Notes under the pieces: generated by a model
The model's input: the letters and a program-made list of their open reading frames with translations, nothing else
The model's database searches: none
Told to the model about the DNA's origin: nothing
Program-made: the position numbers and the translations under genes
Assembly (NCBI GenBank): GCA_903843225.1
Contig: CAIMOX010000030.1
Span: forward strand, 1 to 37,095
Source of the DNA: an uncultured Actinomycetes bacterium
GTDB lineage: Bacteria > Actinomycetota > Actinomycetes > Nanopelagicales > Nanopelagicaceae
DNA: 37,095 nt
Direction: 5' to 3'
In this document: in pieces, positions 16,624 to 24,211 of the stretch
Position numbering within the stretch: the stretch's first letter is position 1
How the letters are laid out: each line of letters begins with the position of its first letter

Positions 16624-17115
16624 ATGGAGACCTTCAAAGATCTACTCGCTGCCAATGAAGATTTTGTCTCTCACTTTAAGGCTCATGAATTAGGTGGTGA
16701 AGCACTTAAGGGCCTAGCGATCGTGACGTGTATGGATTCACGTATTGACCCACTCCGTATCGTTGGAATGCAGGCCGGTGATGCAAAGATTTTACGTAAC
16801 GCTGGTGCCCGCGTTACAGATGACGTATTACGTACATTGATTCTTGCCACGCACTTACTTAATGTGAACCGCATCTTGGTTATGCCACATACTGATTGTC
16901 GAATGGCATCAGCGACTGAAGCTGAGATGCATGCGCTGATTCAAGAGAGATCAGGGATTGATACTCGCGGTGTTGAGATTCGTACCGTCAAAGATCAGAA
17001 CGCCGCGCTCATCACCGATATCCAGCGGATCGAAAGTTATCCGCTACTTAAGGGCGGGATCACTGTGATGGGTGCGATCTACGATGTGAAGAGCGGAAAG
17101 CTCAACCCGATCTAA
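16624..17115 (+). CDS. Beta-class carbonic anhydrase
   Basis: This 163-residue zinc enzyme interconverts CO2 and bicarbonate in the cytoplasm. Zinc ligands are seen as C36 with the D38/R40 dyad (VTCMDSRID), H89 and C92 (MPHTDCRM). NAGARVTDDVLRTL is the conserved helix between them. The short form resembles mycobacterial Rv1284-type enzymes (from memory). The gene ends 8 nt before the convergent dnaB stop. It probably has its own leaderless transcript from the TAAATT box. Confidence 0.92.
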   Translation: METFKDLLAANEDFVSHFKAHELGGEALKGLAIVTCMDSRIDPLRIVGMQAGDAKILRNAGARVTDDVLRTLILATHLLNVNRILVMPHTDCRMASATEAEMHALIQERSGIDTRGVEIRTVKDQNAALITDIQRIESYPLLKGGITVMGAIYDVKSGKLNPI

Positions 17116-17123
17116 AATACTTA

Positions 17124-18572
17124 CTAGTTAAAGCCACCAGTAAATGAATCGGTTGGCTCTGATTGCTGCGGTGCCTGCGAAGCGAAGTTTGAGCTTGCGG
17201 CCATATCGCTAAATCGTGCGAAGTGAAGTTGGGATGCGACTGTGATGGTTCGGGTCGGTCCATTACGGTGCTTAGCAATAATGAGATCGGCCTCGCCCTG
17301 GCGCATCTGTGAGTCGTAGAGATCATCGCGGTGGAGCAGGATCACGACGTCAGCATCTTGCTCAATAGAACCAGATTCACGAAGGTCAGAGAGCATCGGC
17401 TTCTTATCGGCGCGCTGTTCTGGTCCACGGTTGAGCTGTGAGATAGCGATAACAGGGACTTCGAGCTCTTTTGCGAGAAGCTTGAGATTACGTGAGAACT
17501 CCGAGACCTCTTGCTGGCGGTTCTCAACTTTTTTACCCGAGGTCATGAGCTGTAGGTAATCGATAACAATGAGTTTGAGATTGTGCTTCTGCTTGAGTCG
17601 ACGCGCCTTTGCGCGGATCTCCATCAGTGAGAGGTTCGGTGAATCATCAATAAAGAGCGGTGCTTGGCTGATCTCACCCATACGTTTTGCAAGACGGCCC
17701 CACTCTTCATCAGAGAGTGAACCAGAGCGAATATTGTTAAGACCTACGCGCGCTTCGGCTGAGAGCATACGCATCGTGATCTCTGAGCGAGACATTTCAA
17801 GTGAGAAGATTACAGATGCATCGCCATTGTGGATCGATGCATAGCGCGCAATATCGAGTCCTAGCGTTGACTTACCAACAGCTGGACGTGCAGCGAGAAC
17901 AACCATATTGCCGGCATGTAAACCACCGGTGAGCGCATCGAGATCTTTAAATCCAGTCTTAACGCCGTGCTCAACCATTCCCTTAGAGAGCGCTTCAATC
18001 TCGTCGAGCGCTGCCGGGAGTAACTCTGAAAGTTGAATGTAATCTTCAGAGGCGTTGGTATCAGTTACTGCATAGACCTCAGCCTGCGCCTGATTTACCG
18101 CATCTTCAATATCGCCCTCTTCGGAGTATCCGATCTGAACAATCTTTGTTCCGGCTTCAACGAGGCGACGTAAGATTGCTCGATCGGCAACGATACGTGC
18201 GTAGTAACCAGCGTTAGCAGCGGTCGGTACAGAGTTGATGAGGGTATGAAGATATGGAGCGCCACCTGCGCGTGCGATATCGCCACGCTTTGTGAGCTCT
18301 GCAGCGACTGTCACTGCATCAGCAGGATCACCGCGACCATAGAGATCAAGAATTGCATCGTAGATAAGTTCGTGCGCTGGTCGATAGAAGTCGCGCGCTT
18401 TGATCACTTCAACGACATCTGCGATTGCATCTTTACTGAGAAGCATTCCGCCGAGAACGCCCTGCTCTGCAATCAAATCTTGCGGCGGGTTACGCTCAAA
18501 TTCACCAGGACCCGATGCGCGAATAGGGCGGGGCGCTGAATTATTTGCGGGAGGTACCTCTGCCAAGCTCAT
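17124..18572 (-). CDS. dnaB: Replicative DNA helicase DnaB
   Basis: This hexameric helicase unwinds DNA ahead of the replisome. The 482 residues contain the N-terminal primase-interacting domain (about 25-130) and the RecA-like motor (about 190-450). Motifs: Walker A AARPAVGKSTLGLD, EMSRSEITMRMLSAEA, Walker B LIVIDYLQLMT, and AISQLNRGPEQR with DLRESGSIEQDADVV. No intein interrupts it, although inteins are common at this site in Actinobacteria. It is last in the rpsF-ssb-rpsR-rplI-dnaB order. A hairpin terminator and 197 bp separate it from rplI, so it probably has its own promoter; CAAGAT 6 nt before the ATG is a poor -10 candidate. Confidence 0.98.
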   Translation of the reverse strand: MSLAEVPPANNSAPRPIRASGPGEFERNPPQDLIAEQGVLGGMLLSKDAIADVVEVIKARDFYRPAHELIYDAILDLYGRGDPADAVTVAAELTKRGDIARAGGAPYLHTLINSVPTAANAGYYARIVADRAILRRLVEAGTKIVQIGYSEEGDIEDAVNQAQAEVYAVTDTNASEDYIQLSELLPAALDEIEALSKGMVEHGVKTGFKDLDALTGGLHAGNMVVLAARPAVGKSTLGLDIARYASIHNGDASVIFSLEMSRSEITMRMLSAEARVGLNNIRSGSLSDEEWGRLAKRMGEISQAPLFIDDSPNLSLMEIRAKARRLKQKHNLKLIVIDYLQLMTSGKKVENRQQEVSEFSRNLKLLAKELEVPVIAISQLNRGPEQRADKKPMLSDLRESGSIEQDADVVILLHRDDLYDSQMRQGEADLIIAKHRNGPTRTITVASQLHFARFSDMAASSNFASQAPQQSEPTDSFTGGFN

Positions 18573-18668
18573 GGCGCAATCTTGGCCGTTGCCACTGACA
18601 TTCCCAAGATTACGCTCGGCGCGCTGTGCGCCACACTGTGCAGTACTCGTGAATATCCGTGGAGAAGG

Positions 18669-18742
18669 TGTGGGTAACCCCCATTTATCTGTGGGTAAGT
18701 AGGGGTTAATCGGGTGAATTGAGCGTAAAAGGCTGTGGGTAA
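18669..18742 (+). repeat. Three TGTGGGTAA nonamers upstream of dnaB (DnaA-box-like)
   Basis: Identical nonamers TGTGGGTAA occur at 18669-18677, 18690-18698 and 18734-18742, all in the same direction. On the strand of dnaB they read TTACCCACA, one base from the DnaA box TTATCCACA. They occupy most of the space between the rplI terminator and dnaB, the longest gene-free stretch of the window (18573-18820). They may be DnaA or other regulator sites controlling dnaB; no binding is shown. Confidence 0.5.
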
Positions 18743-18769
18743 AACTTTCTTAGATCGTCTCACTATATG

Positions 18770-18804
18770 AAAGAGCCCCACCTGATCAGCAGATGGGGCT
18801 CTTT
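18770..18804 (-). terminator. Hairpin terminator after rplI
   Basis: An 11-bp perfect stem AAAGAGCCCCA / TGGGGCTCTTT (18770-18780 and 18794-18804) encloses a 13-nt loop and begins 16 nt after the rplI stop. The A/T ends of the stem give a short T-run in either direction. It closes the ribosomal protein operon and insulates dnaB. Confidence 0.75.
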
Positions 18805-18820
18805 AGGTAATGCAGGATGA

Positions 18821-19267
18821 TTAAGCAGCTACAACGTTCAATGTGATGTTTGCAGTAACTGCGCTATGAAGGCTGACCTTGATTGCGTGGCTACCGAGCT
18901 TCTTAATATGTCCAACAGGCTTGATGCGGTGACGGTCGATATCGATACCTGTTGTGCTCTTAATTGCTGCAACGATGTCCTTATCTGTGACAGATCCGAA
19001 CATTGAACCAGTTGCCCCAACTTTGACCTTTACAACGACCTCGGACTTTTCGAGGGTTGCTTTGATCTCTGCTGCGTGATCGCGATCGCGGATCTCGCGT
19101 GCTGAACGAGCGCGCTTGATGCCATCGATCTGCTTCTCGCCGCCAACGCTCCACGCAATTGCGCGGCCGTTTGGTACGAGGAAATTACGTGCGTAGCCAT
19201 CTTTAACGACAACAACATCGCCTGCGTGGCCGAGACCTGTTACTTCTTGAGTAAGGATGAGTTTCAT
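18821..19267 (-). CDS. rplI: 50S ribosomal protein L9
   Basis: This is an L9 protein of 148 residues. The N-terminal domain begins MKLILTQEVTGLGHAGDVV and has the signature GYARNFLVPNGRAIAW. A long central helix (about residues 45-80) and the C-terminal rRNA-binding domain (GSMFGSVTDKDIVAAIKS) follow. AAGGACAGG upstream of the ATG serves as ribosome binding site. It is the last gene before the hairpin terminator, 15 nt after rpsR. Confidence 0.98.
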   Translation of the reverse strand: MKLILTQEVTGLGHAGDVVVVKDGYARNFLVPNGRAIAWSVGGEKQIDGIKRARSAREIRDRDHAAEIKATLEKSEVVVKVKVGATGSMFGSVTDKDIVAAIKSTTGIDIDRHRIKPVGHIKKLGSHAIKVSLHSAVTANITLNVVAA

Positions 19268-19282
19268 AATAGGTACCTGTCC

Positions 19283-19570
19283 TTATCGAGCTGTAGAGGT
19301 GTAAGGCAAGAGCGCCATTTCGCGGGAATTCTTGACCGCTGCGGCGATTGCGCGTTGATGTTCGGTGCATGCTCCTGTGACACGACGTGCGCGGATCTTG
19401 CCGCGATCAGAAATGTACTTGCGAAGTGTGGCGATATCTTTGTAATCGATATAGCTCACCTTGTCGCGACAGAATGAACATGGCTTCTTCTTAAACTTCT
19501 TGAGCGCTGCAGCTGAAAGTTTTGGTGCAACCTTCTTTGGCTTCAGCGTCTTATTACTTCTTGCTCCCAC
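19283..19570 (-). CDS. rpsR: 30S ribosomal protein S18, cysteine-containing form
   Basis: This is an S18 protein of 95 residues. A basic N-terminal tail of about 25 residues precedes the conserved core [31 protein letters not shown] and [14 protein letters not shown]. The four-cysteine (zinc-ribbon-like) form is hinted by CSFC, but only one more Cys (GACTEH) is visible, so a complete zinc site is unlikely. The start codon is GTG at 19570, with AAGGAG 9 nt upstream. It sits between ssb (63-nt gap) and rplI. Confidence 0.97.
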   Translation of the reverse strand: MGARSNKTLKPKKVAPKLSAAALKKFKKKPCSFCRDKVSYIDYKDIATLRKYISDRGKIRARRVTGACTEHQRAIAAAVKNSREMALLPYTSTAR

Positions 19571-19633
19571 TGTGGTGCTCCTTAATTGGATGCCTCGCCA
19601 TTAGACGAGAATGGTTATCTGGTTAATTAATGA

Positions 19634-20122
19634 TTAAAACGGAGGCTGATCATCTGCAGCTGTCGTTGCCCATCCGCCACCAACTGGTGAGGCTGACCAA
19701 GGATCTTCTGAAGAAGAGCTTTCAGGAGCGGTAGAGAATCCACCGGCACCCTTGCCTGATGTCTTAGTGACTTTGGCGGTTGCGTTACGAAGTGATGGAC
19801 CTACTTCATCAACTTCAACCTCAAAGACAGTGCGCTTTTCGCCTTCTTTAGTTTCGTAAGAGCGCTGCTTGAGGCGACCAGAGACAATAACGCGCATTCC
19901 GCGAGTTAATGATTCTGCAACGTTCTCTGCAGCTTGACGCCAGATCTGGCATTGAAGGAAGAGGCTGTCGCCATCTTTCCATTCATTGGTTGCCTTATCT
20001 AAATAACGTGGAGTTGATGCAACGGTGAACTTTGCAACTGCAGCACCTGATGGTGTGAAGCGCAGTTCAGGATCGTTGACCAAGTTACCGATCATTGTGA
20101 TGTTTGTATCTCCAGCAGCCAT
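19634..20122 (-). CDS. ssb: Single-stranded DNA-binding protein
   Basis: This is an SSB of 162 residues. The OB fold occupies about residues 5-112, with the typical start [32 protein letters not shown] and [15 protein letters not shown] flexible Gly/Ser-rich linker follows and the acidic tip DDQPPF ends the chain; this tip recruits partner proteins in replication and repair. It lies between rpsF and rpsR, the standard order in bacteria. AGAGAAG is the probable ribosome binding site. Confidence 0.98.
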   Translation of the reverse strand: MAAGDTNITMIGNLVNDPELRFTPSGAAVAKFTVASTPRYLDKATNEWKDGDSLFLQCQIWRQAAENVAESLTRGMRVIVSGRLKQRSYETKEGEKRTVFEVEVDEVGPSLRNATAKVTKTSGKGAGGFSTAPESSSSEDPWSASPVGGGWATTAADDQPPF

Positions 20123-20150
20123 TTTCTTCTCTTATCTCTACTTAATGGGC

Positions 20151-20435
20151 TTATTCGGGGCGGACGACTTTGGTACGAAGCACTGCTTCGTTCAAATTGA
20201 GTTGGCGATCGAGTTCTTTAATCGCTTCTGGTGCACAGTGCAGATCTGCAACAGCGTAGATGCCTTCAGCTTTTTTGTTGATTTCGAAGGTCATACGACG
20301 ACGACCCCAGATATCGAGCTTGTCGACGGTTCCACCGCTATCTTTGATGATCTTGAGATATGTCTCAAGACTCGGTGCGACTGTACGTTCTTCTAATTCA
20401 GGATCGAGAATGACCATGATTTCATAGTGACGCAT
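20151..20435 (-). CDS. rpsF: 30S ribosomal protein S6
   Basis: This is an S6 protein of 94 residues beginning [19 protein letters not shown], with the conserved core [22 protein letters not shown]. It pairs with S18, encoded two genes downstream. AGGAGG about 10 nt before the ATG is a strong ribosome binding site. It is first in the rpsF-ssb-rpsR-rplI group. The short region upstream folds into two hairpins that may form a regulatory leader. Confidence 0.98.
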   Translation of the reverse strand: MRHYEIMVILDPELEERTVAPSLETYLKIIKDSGGTVDKLDIWGRRRMTFEINKKAEGIYAVADLHCAPEAIKELDRQLNLNEAVLRTKVVRPE

Positions 20436-20466
20436 GAGTTAACCCAACCTCCTCTGGACTAAAGCG

Positions 20467-20500
20467 GTCGCAGGATTTCTGCGACAGGAGGGTTACCCTC
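20467..20500 (-). promoter_or_regulatory. Two small hairpins upstream of rpsF (possible leader or spacer structure)
   Basis: On the minus strand GAGGG-TAA-CCCTC (20488-20500) is followed by GTCGCAG-AAATC-CTGCGAC (20467-20485), just after the stop of the glycosyltransferase gene. No T-run follows, so a classical terminator is unlikely. Many bacteria have an S6:S18-binding leader before rpsF; I cannot confirm its conserved motif here. Confidence 0.35.
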
Positions 20501-20503
20501 GAA

Positions 20504-21721
20504 CTACAGATCTGGCGGGTGCCAGGCCTTGTTCAAGGAAGGATAAGCGTAACCGCCCGCCTGTGAGATGAGAAATTCGAGGTTCTGTGGGGCTTTTGAG
20601 CGTGTGGATACCCGAACCAAGAAGTACAAAGTTGCGACAATTCGGACCAAAGTAGCCGCTGCATAAGCCTTCGCGGGAATCCCAAAGTGGCTGCCCGAGT
20701 ACGAGGCCAGATACTCCCAAATCGCTACGTGATAGAGCAGCTCCGCTCCCTGCCAGATCCAGAAGCTAGAACGATCTCTCGTACCTCTCATTGCCAGAAT
20801 CGCAAGCGGAGTTAGCCAGAGAACATATTGTGGTGAGTAGACCTTGCTAGAGATCGTGAAGATCGCAACAACGATAAATGAGACGGTTGCAAGGTTTGGA
20901 AGCTCAGCGAGTCCAAAGAAGTAGACGGCAAATCCGGTGATGCCAATCGAAAAGAGCAGAATCGAAAGCAGGTTTACATTCTTGGTGGTGATTCCCAAGA
21001 GGTTGAGGGCATACCAGAGTGAACCGAAATCAACTCCGCGCTCGCTATTCATCTTAAAGAAACGCCACCAGCCAGTACGGTTGAAGGCGATGAATGGGGC
21101 ATTGATGACAAGCCATGCTCCACCCGTAACTACAAAATATCTGACGAGCTCTTTTAATTGCCTGCGCCGATAGAAGATCAAGGCAATGGGTGCGAGTATC
21201 ACTATTGGGAAGAATTTTGTCGCTACCGATAACCCAAGAAGCAGGGCGCTCCAGCCATATTTGCGTCGATCAAAGTAATAGACCGCTGCGATCGCTGATG
21301 CGACTGCCCAGAGATCCCAATTGATATAGAGCGAAGCTATCACTGCTGGTGAAAGCGGAAGTAAATACCAGAGCTCCGGTTTCATCTTCGCTACTAGTAG
21401 CGCGATACCCATAAAGAGTAGAGCGATAAACCCAGCGTTGATCAAAAAATAAATCTTGTCATTATGTGTTGGTAGCGAAGTTGCCCACATAATCACGCCA
21501 GTTACTGGTGGATACTCAACCGCATTTGTTGCACTCGAGTATGGCCAGACGTGGCGCACTAAATCTCGTGCGCCAAAGAGCGCTGGTAGATCTGAATAGC
21601 AGGCGTGGGTATAGACATCTGGTGTTGCAAAGTTGGTATTGAGGCAGTGATCGAATTTTCCAAAGGAGAGTAGCGCGCTGAAGAACGCCACAATCAAGAG
21701 AGACTTTGTCGCAAATTTCAT
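20504..21721 (-). CDS. GT87-like membrane glycosyltransferase (Rv0051-type)
   Basis: This 405-residue polytopic membrane protein has an N-terminal membrane segment, an extracellular loop (about residues 25-75) and about nine further hydrophobic segments. Its place between ponA and rpsF is that of mycobacterial Rv0051, a GT-C fold family that uses polyprenyl-phosphate sugars (for example mannosyltransferases). The fragment YPPVTGVIMW near the first loop and GLSVATKFFPIVILAPIAL match the family pattern. The first-loop acidic residues expected at a GT-C active site are not certain. The acceptor is unknown; its operon partner ponA suggests an envelope glycan. Confidence 0.75.
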   Translation of the reverse strand: MKFATKSLLIVAFFSALLSFGKFDHCLNTNFATPDVYTHACYSDLPALFGARDLVRHVWPYSSATNAVEYPPVTGVIMWATSLPTHNDKIYFLINAGFIALLFMGIALLVAKMKPELWYLLPLSPAVIASLYINWDLWAVASAIAAVYYFDRRKYGWSALLLGLSVATKFFPIVILAPIALIFYRRRQLKELVRYFVVTGGAWLVINAPFIAFNRTGWWRFFKMNSERGVDFGSLWYALNLLGITTKNVNLLSILLFSIGITGFAVYFFGLAELPNLATVSFIVVAIFTISSKVYSPQYVLWLTPLAILAMRGTRDRSSFWIWQGAELLYHVAIWEYLASYSGSHFGIPAKAYAAATLVRIVATLYFLVRVSTRSKAPQNLEFLISQAGGYAYPSLNKAWHPPDL

Positions 21722-21740
21722 CGCTTAAAGTCCCTACGAA

Positions 21741-23726
21741 TTACTTCTTTTTAGGCTTTTTAGGCGTAGGTGTTGGTTTATAGGCGGTAGCCACTGGAGT
21801 CGGCTTCTCCGCAAGTGATGGATCAAGAGTTGGTACCGCTTGTGTCATATCTACTGGCGCAGTTCCACCAATATTTGAAGGAGCAGGGAAGTCAACGATT
21901 GGCTGATTTGCCAGGGTTGCCTTCATAAAAAGGTTCCAGATTCCGGCAGGGTATGAACCACCCGTAACTGCATTTAAACCACCAATCCCATTTAGGGATT
22001 GCGTTGCATCATCACGGAACATCGCGACAGTTGCTTCCATCTGTGGGGTATAACCATTAAACCAAGCCGATGCGTTATCAGTGGTTGTTCCTGTCTTGCC
22101 CGCAGAAGGGCGGCCAAATCCAGCGAGTGCGCCAGCTGCAGTACCGAACTTCGTTACGCCTTCCAAAGCTGAAGTTGTATCGGCCATGACATCTGCGGCA
22201 AATACTTGATTTGCTTGAACATGTGATTCGTAGAGAACGCCTTGATTGGCACCAAGAACCTCTTTAATAATAAATGGTTTTGCATAAACACCCTGCGCTG
22301 CAAAAGTTGCATACGCCGCAGCGACATCAATGACGTGTGGGCTCGCCACACCGAGCGTGACTGAAGGTGTTGCGATCATATTTACAGAGTCAGGTATTCC
22401 GGCTCTGCGAGCGACATCAATAACTTTATCTGGTCCAACTTTGATACCAAGTGGAACATAAACTGTGTTGACCGAGTGCGCGGTTGCATCTGCGAGAGTG
22501 ATGTGCGGGAATTGTTCACCGCCATAGTTAAAGACTGAGTAATTCTTCTGTGCACCTGCATCGTAGAAAACCGCAGGTGATGAGCCATTCCACACAGATT
22601 GGAGAGAGATACCTTGCTCGAGAGCTGCGACGAGTGCAAAGGGTTTGAAAGATGAACCAGCTTGCGCAGTTGCTTGAGTCGCATTGTTGAGCTGTTGTTT
22701 TACATAATCTTGCCCACCGTAGAGCGCGGTGATTTCACCGGTCCCGGGGCGCATGGCAATCAGTGCAATACGCAGGTTTGCAGGCGCATTTGCTGGGGTG
22801 CGCTTAGCTACTGCATCGACCGCGGCTTGTTGAGCGGTCTTATCAATTGTGGTCTTTACTACGAGGCCACCGACTTGAATTTGTTGATCGGTAAAACCGA
22901 GACTCAATAACTCGTGCTGCACCCAAGAGATGACATAACCTTTAGGTCCACCGAGTGCCCCACCAAGAGTGCGGGGTTCAATAAATGGGAACTTAACGCG
23001 GGCCGCGGTGGCGGAAGTCAACCACTTTGCTTTAACCATCTCATTAAGCACATAAGTGAAGCGACCTTTAAGGCGGCGCAATCCATTCACACTCTGGGGA
23101 TCGTAATAACCCGGTGAGTTTAGAATCGCCGCAATTACTGCATCTTGAGCAATCGTTAATTGATCTACTGATCGATTGAAGTAGACCTGCGCCGCAGTAG
23201 ATACACCATATGAGCCGCGGCCGAAGTAAATAGTGTTGAGATAATTCTCAAAGATCTGATCCTTTGATTGTTGGCTCTCAAGTTTTGTCGCAATAACTAA
23301 TTCTTTAATTTTACGCGTTACGGTTCTGCTCTGACTTAAAAAAGCGGTCTTTGCATACTGTTGAGTGATGGTTGATCCACCTTGAAGTGATCCTCCTGTG
23401 ATGTTGTGATAAACCGCTCGCAAGATTCCAGTTGGGCTAAATGCTGATTCGGAGTAGAAGTTCTTATCTTCTGCTGCAAGTACTGCGTGACGGAGATTGA
23501 GTGGAATATTTGCAAGTTTTACAATCGTTCGATTTTCGGAACCGATACGCCCAATCTCACTACCGTCGGCATATTGAATGATCGTTGACTGGCTATTCAC
23601 AAAGGCATTCGGGTCAGGAATTTTCACAGTGAAATATGCGGCGCCAAAGGCGAGTGCGCCGACGACAAAGCCGCCGCCGATCGTAAAGATCGCACCGCGA
23701 ATGAGCCAACTCTTCCAATTCGCCAT
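21741..23726 (-). CDS. ponA: Bifunctional class A penicillin-binding protein
   Basis: This enzyme polymerises and cross-links peptidoglycan outside the membrane. The 661 residues start with a short cytoplasmic piece and a membrane anchor (about 9-32). The GT51 transglycosylase (about 60-240) shows AAEDKNFYS and GGSTITQQYAKTAF. The transpeptidase (about 325-600) shows SxxK as GSSFKPF, SxN as HSVNTVY and KTG as SAGKTGTTTDNASAWF. The tail is rich in Pro, Thr and Lys, and ends in lysines. PASTA domains are absent. It lies after a DUF5318 gene and before the GT87 gene, exactly as in Mycobacterium. A TAACCT box is 7 nt before the ATG. Confidence 0.97.
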   Translation of the reverse strand: MANWKSWLIRGAIFTIGGGFVVGALAFGAAYFTVKIPDPNAFVNSQSTIIQYADGSEIGRIGSENRTIVKLANIPLNLRHAVLAAEDKNFYSESAFSPTGILRAVYHNITGGSLQGGSTITQQYAKTAFLSQSRTVTRKIKELVIATKLESQQSKDQIFENYLNTIYFGRGSYGVSTAAQVYFNRSVDQLTIAQDAVIAAILNSPGYYDPQSVNGLRRLKGRFTYVLNEMVKAKWLTSATAARVKFPFIEPRTLGGALGGPKGYVISWVQHELLSLGFTDQQIQVGGLVVKTTIDKTAQQAAVDAVAKRTPANAPANLRIALIAMRPGTGEITALYGGQDYVKQQLNNATQATAQAGSSFKPFALVAALEQGISLQSVWNGSSPAVFYDAGAQKNYSVFNYGGEQFPHITLADATAHSVNTVYVPLGIKVGPDKVIDVARRAGIPDSVNMIATPSVTLGVASPHVIDVAAAYATFAAQGVYAKPFIIKEVLGANQGVLYESHVQANQVFAADVMADTTSALEGVTKFGTAAGALAGFGRPSAGKTGTTTDNASAWFNGYTPQMEATVAMFRDDATQSLNGIGGLNAVTGGSYPAGIWNLFMKATLANQPIVDFPAPSNIGGTAPVDMTQAVPTLDPSLAEKPTPVATAYKPTPTPKKPKKK

Positions 23727-23733
23727 AAGCGCA

Positions 23734-23739
23734 AGGTTA
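23734..23739 (-). promoter_or_regulatory. Predicted -10 box of leaderless ponA
   Basis: TAACCT on the minus strand, 7 nt (TGCGCTT) before the ATG of ponA, in the 50-nt gap after the DUF5318 gene. Confidence 0.5.
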
Positions 23740-23776
23740 CCGCCTTACCGATTGCAGGGCGCAGACCTATCTAGGC

Positions 23777-24169
23777 TTATCTCGTCTTGCGAGGAGCCTT
23801 ACGCATATGACCATCCCCTAATTTGAACGAGTAGATCAGATGGTGCCAATCGCATCCACGGCAGACCTCAACAACATAGACACGAAACTCGCCAAATTCG
23901 CTCTGCATCTCATCAAGCTCTTTAATGGACTTAATGCGACCTGAGTATTGTCCGAGTTGATCGCCAAAGGCGTAGTGAAGAACCACCATCTCCACTTTGC
24001 GGCAGACTGGACATGGCCGTTCGACCGCCTCCCCGTGGTGCTTTGCCGCTAACCGAAGATAAGGATCGGCATCGCAGATATCGACCTTTGCCTGCGCGCC
24101 TTTAAAGTAGGAGACCAACGTGGCGCGACGTTTCAATGAATAATCGATTGAATCGCGTCTAGACCACAT
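23777..24169 (-). CDS. DUF5318 family protein
   Basis: This 130-residue protein of unknown function is conserved across Actinobacteria and typically encoded just before ponA (Rv0049 in Mycobacterium tuberculosis, from memory). The family's landmarks are visible: YSLKRRATLVSYFKGAQ, DICDADPYLRLAAKHHGE, a CPVCRK knuckle and a second CRGCDWHHL, which together could bind one zinc. There is no signal peptide or membrane segment, so it is probably cytoplasmic. The C-terminal tail is basic (RKAPRKTR). A TATCCT box lies 7 nt before the ATG. Confidence 0.88.
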   Translation of the reverse strand: MWSRRDSIDYSLKRRATLVSYFKGAQAKVDICDADPYLRLAAKHHGEAVERPCPVCRKVEMVVLHYAFGDQLGQYSGRIKSIKELDEMQSEFGEFRVYVVEVCRGCDWHHLIYSFKLGDGHMRKAPRKTR

Positions 24170-24176
24170 AAGTAAA

Positions 24177-24204
24177 AGGATAATAGGTAACTTCTAACTA
24201 CGCT
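24177..24204. promoter_or_regulatory. Divergent pair of leaderless -10 boxes
   Basis: The 42-nt gap between the DUF5318 and MFS genes holds TATCCT on the minus strand (24177-24182, 7 nt before the DUF5318 ATG) and TACGCT on the plus strand (24199-24204, 7 nt before the MFS GTG). The two boxes are only 16 nt apart, so the two promoters must overlap. Confidence 0.45.
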
Positions 24205-24211
24205 TAGTTCT

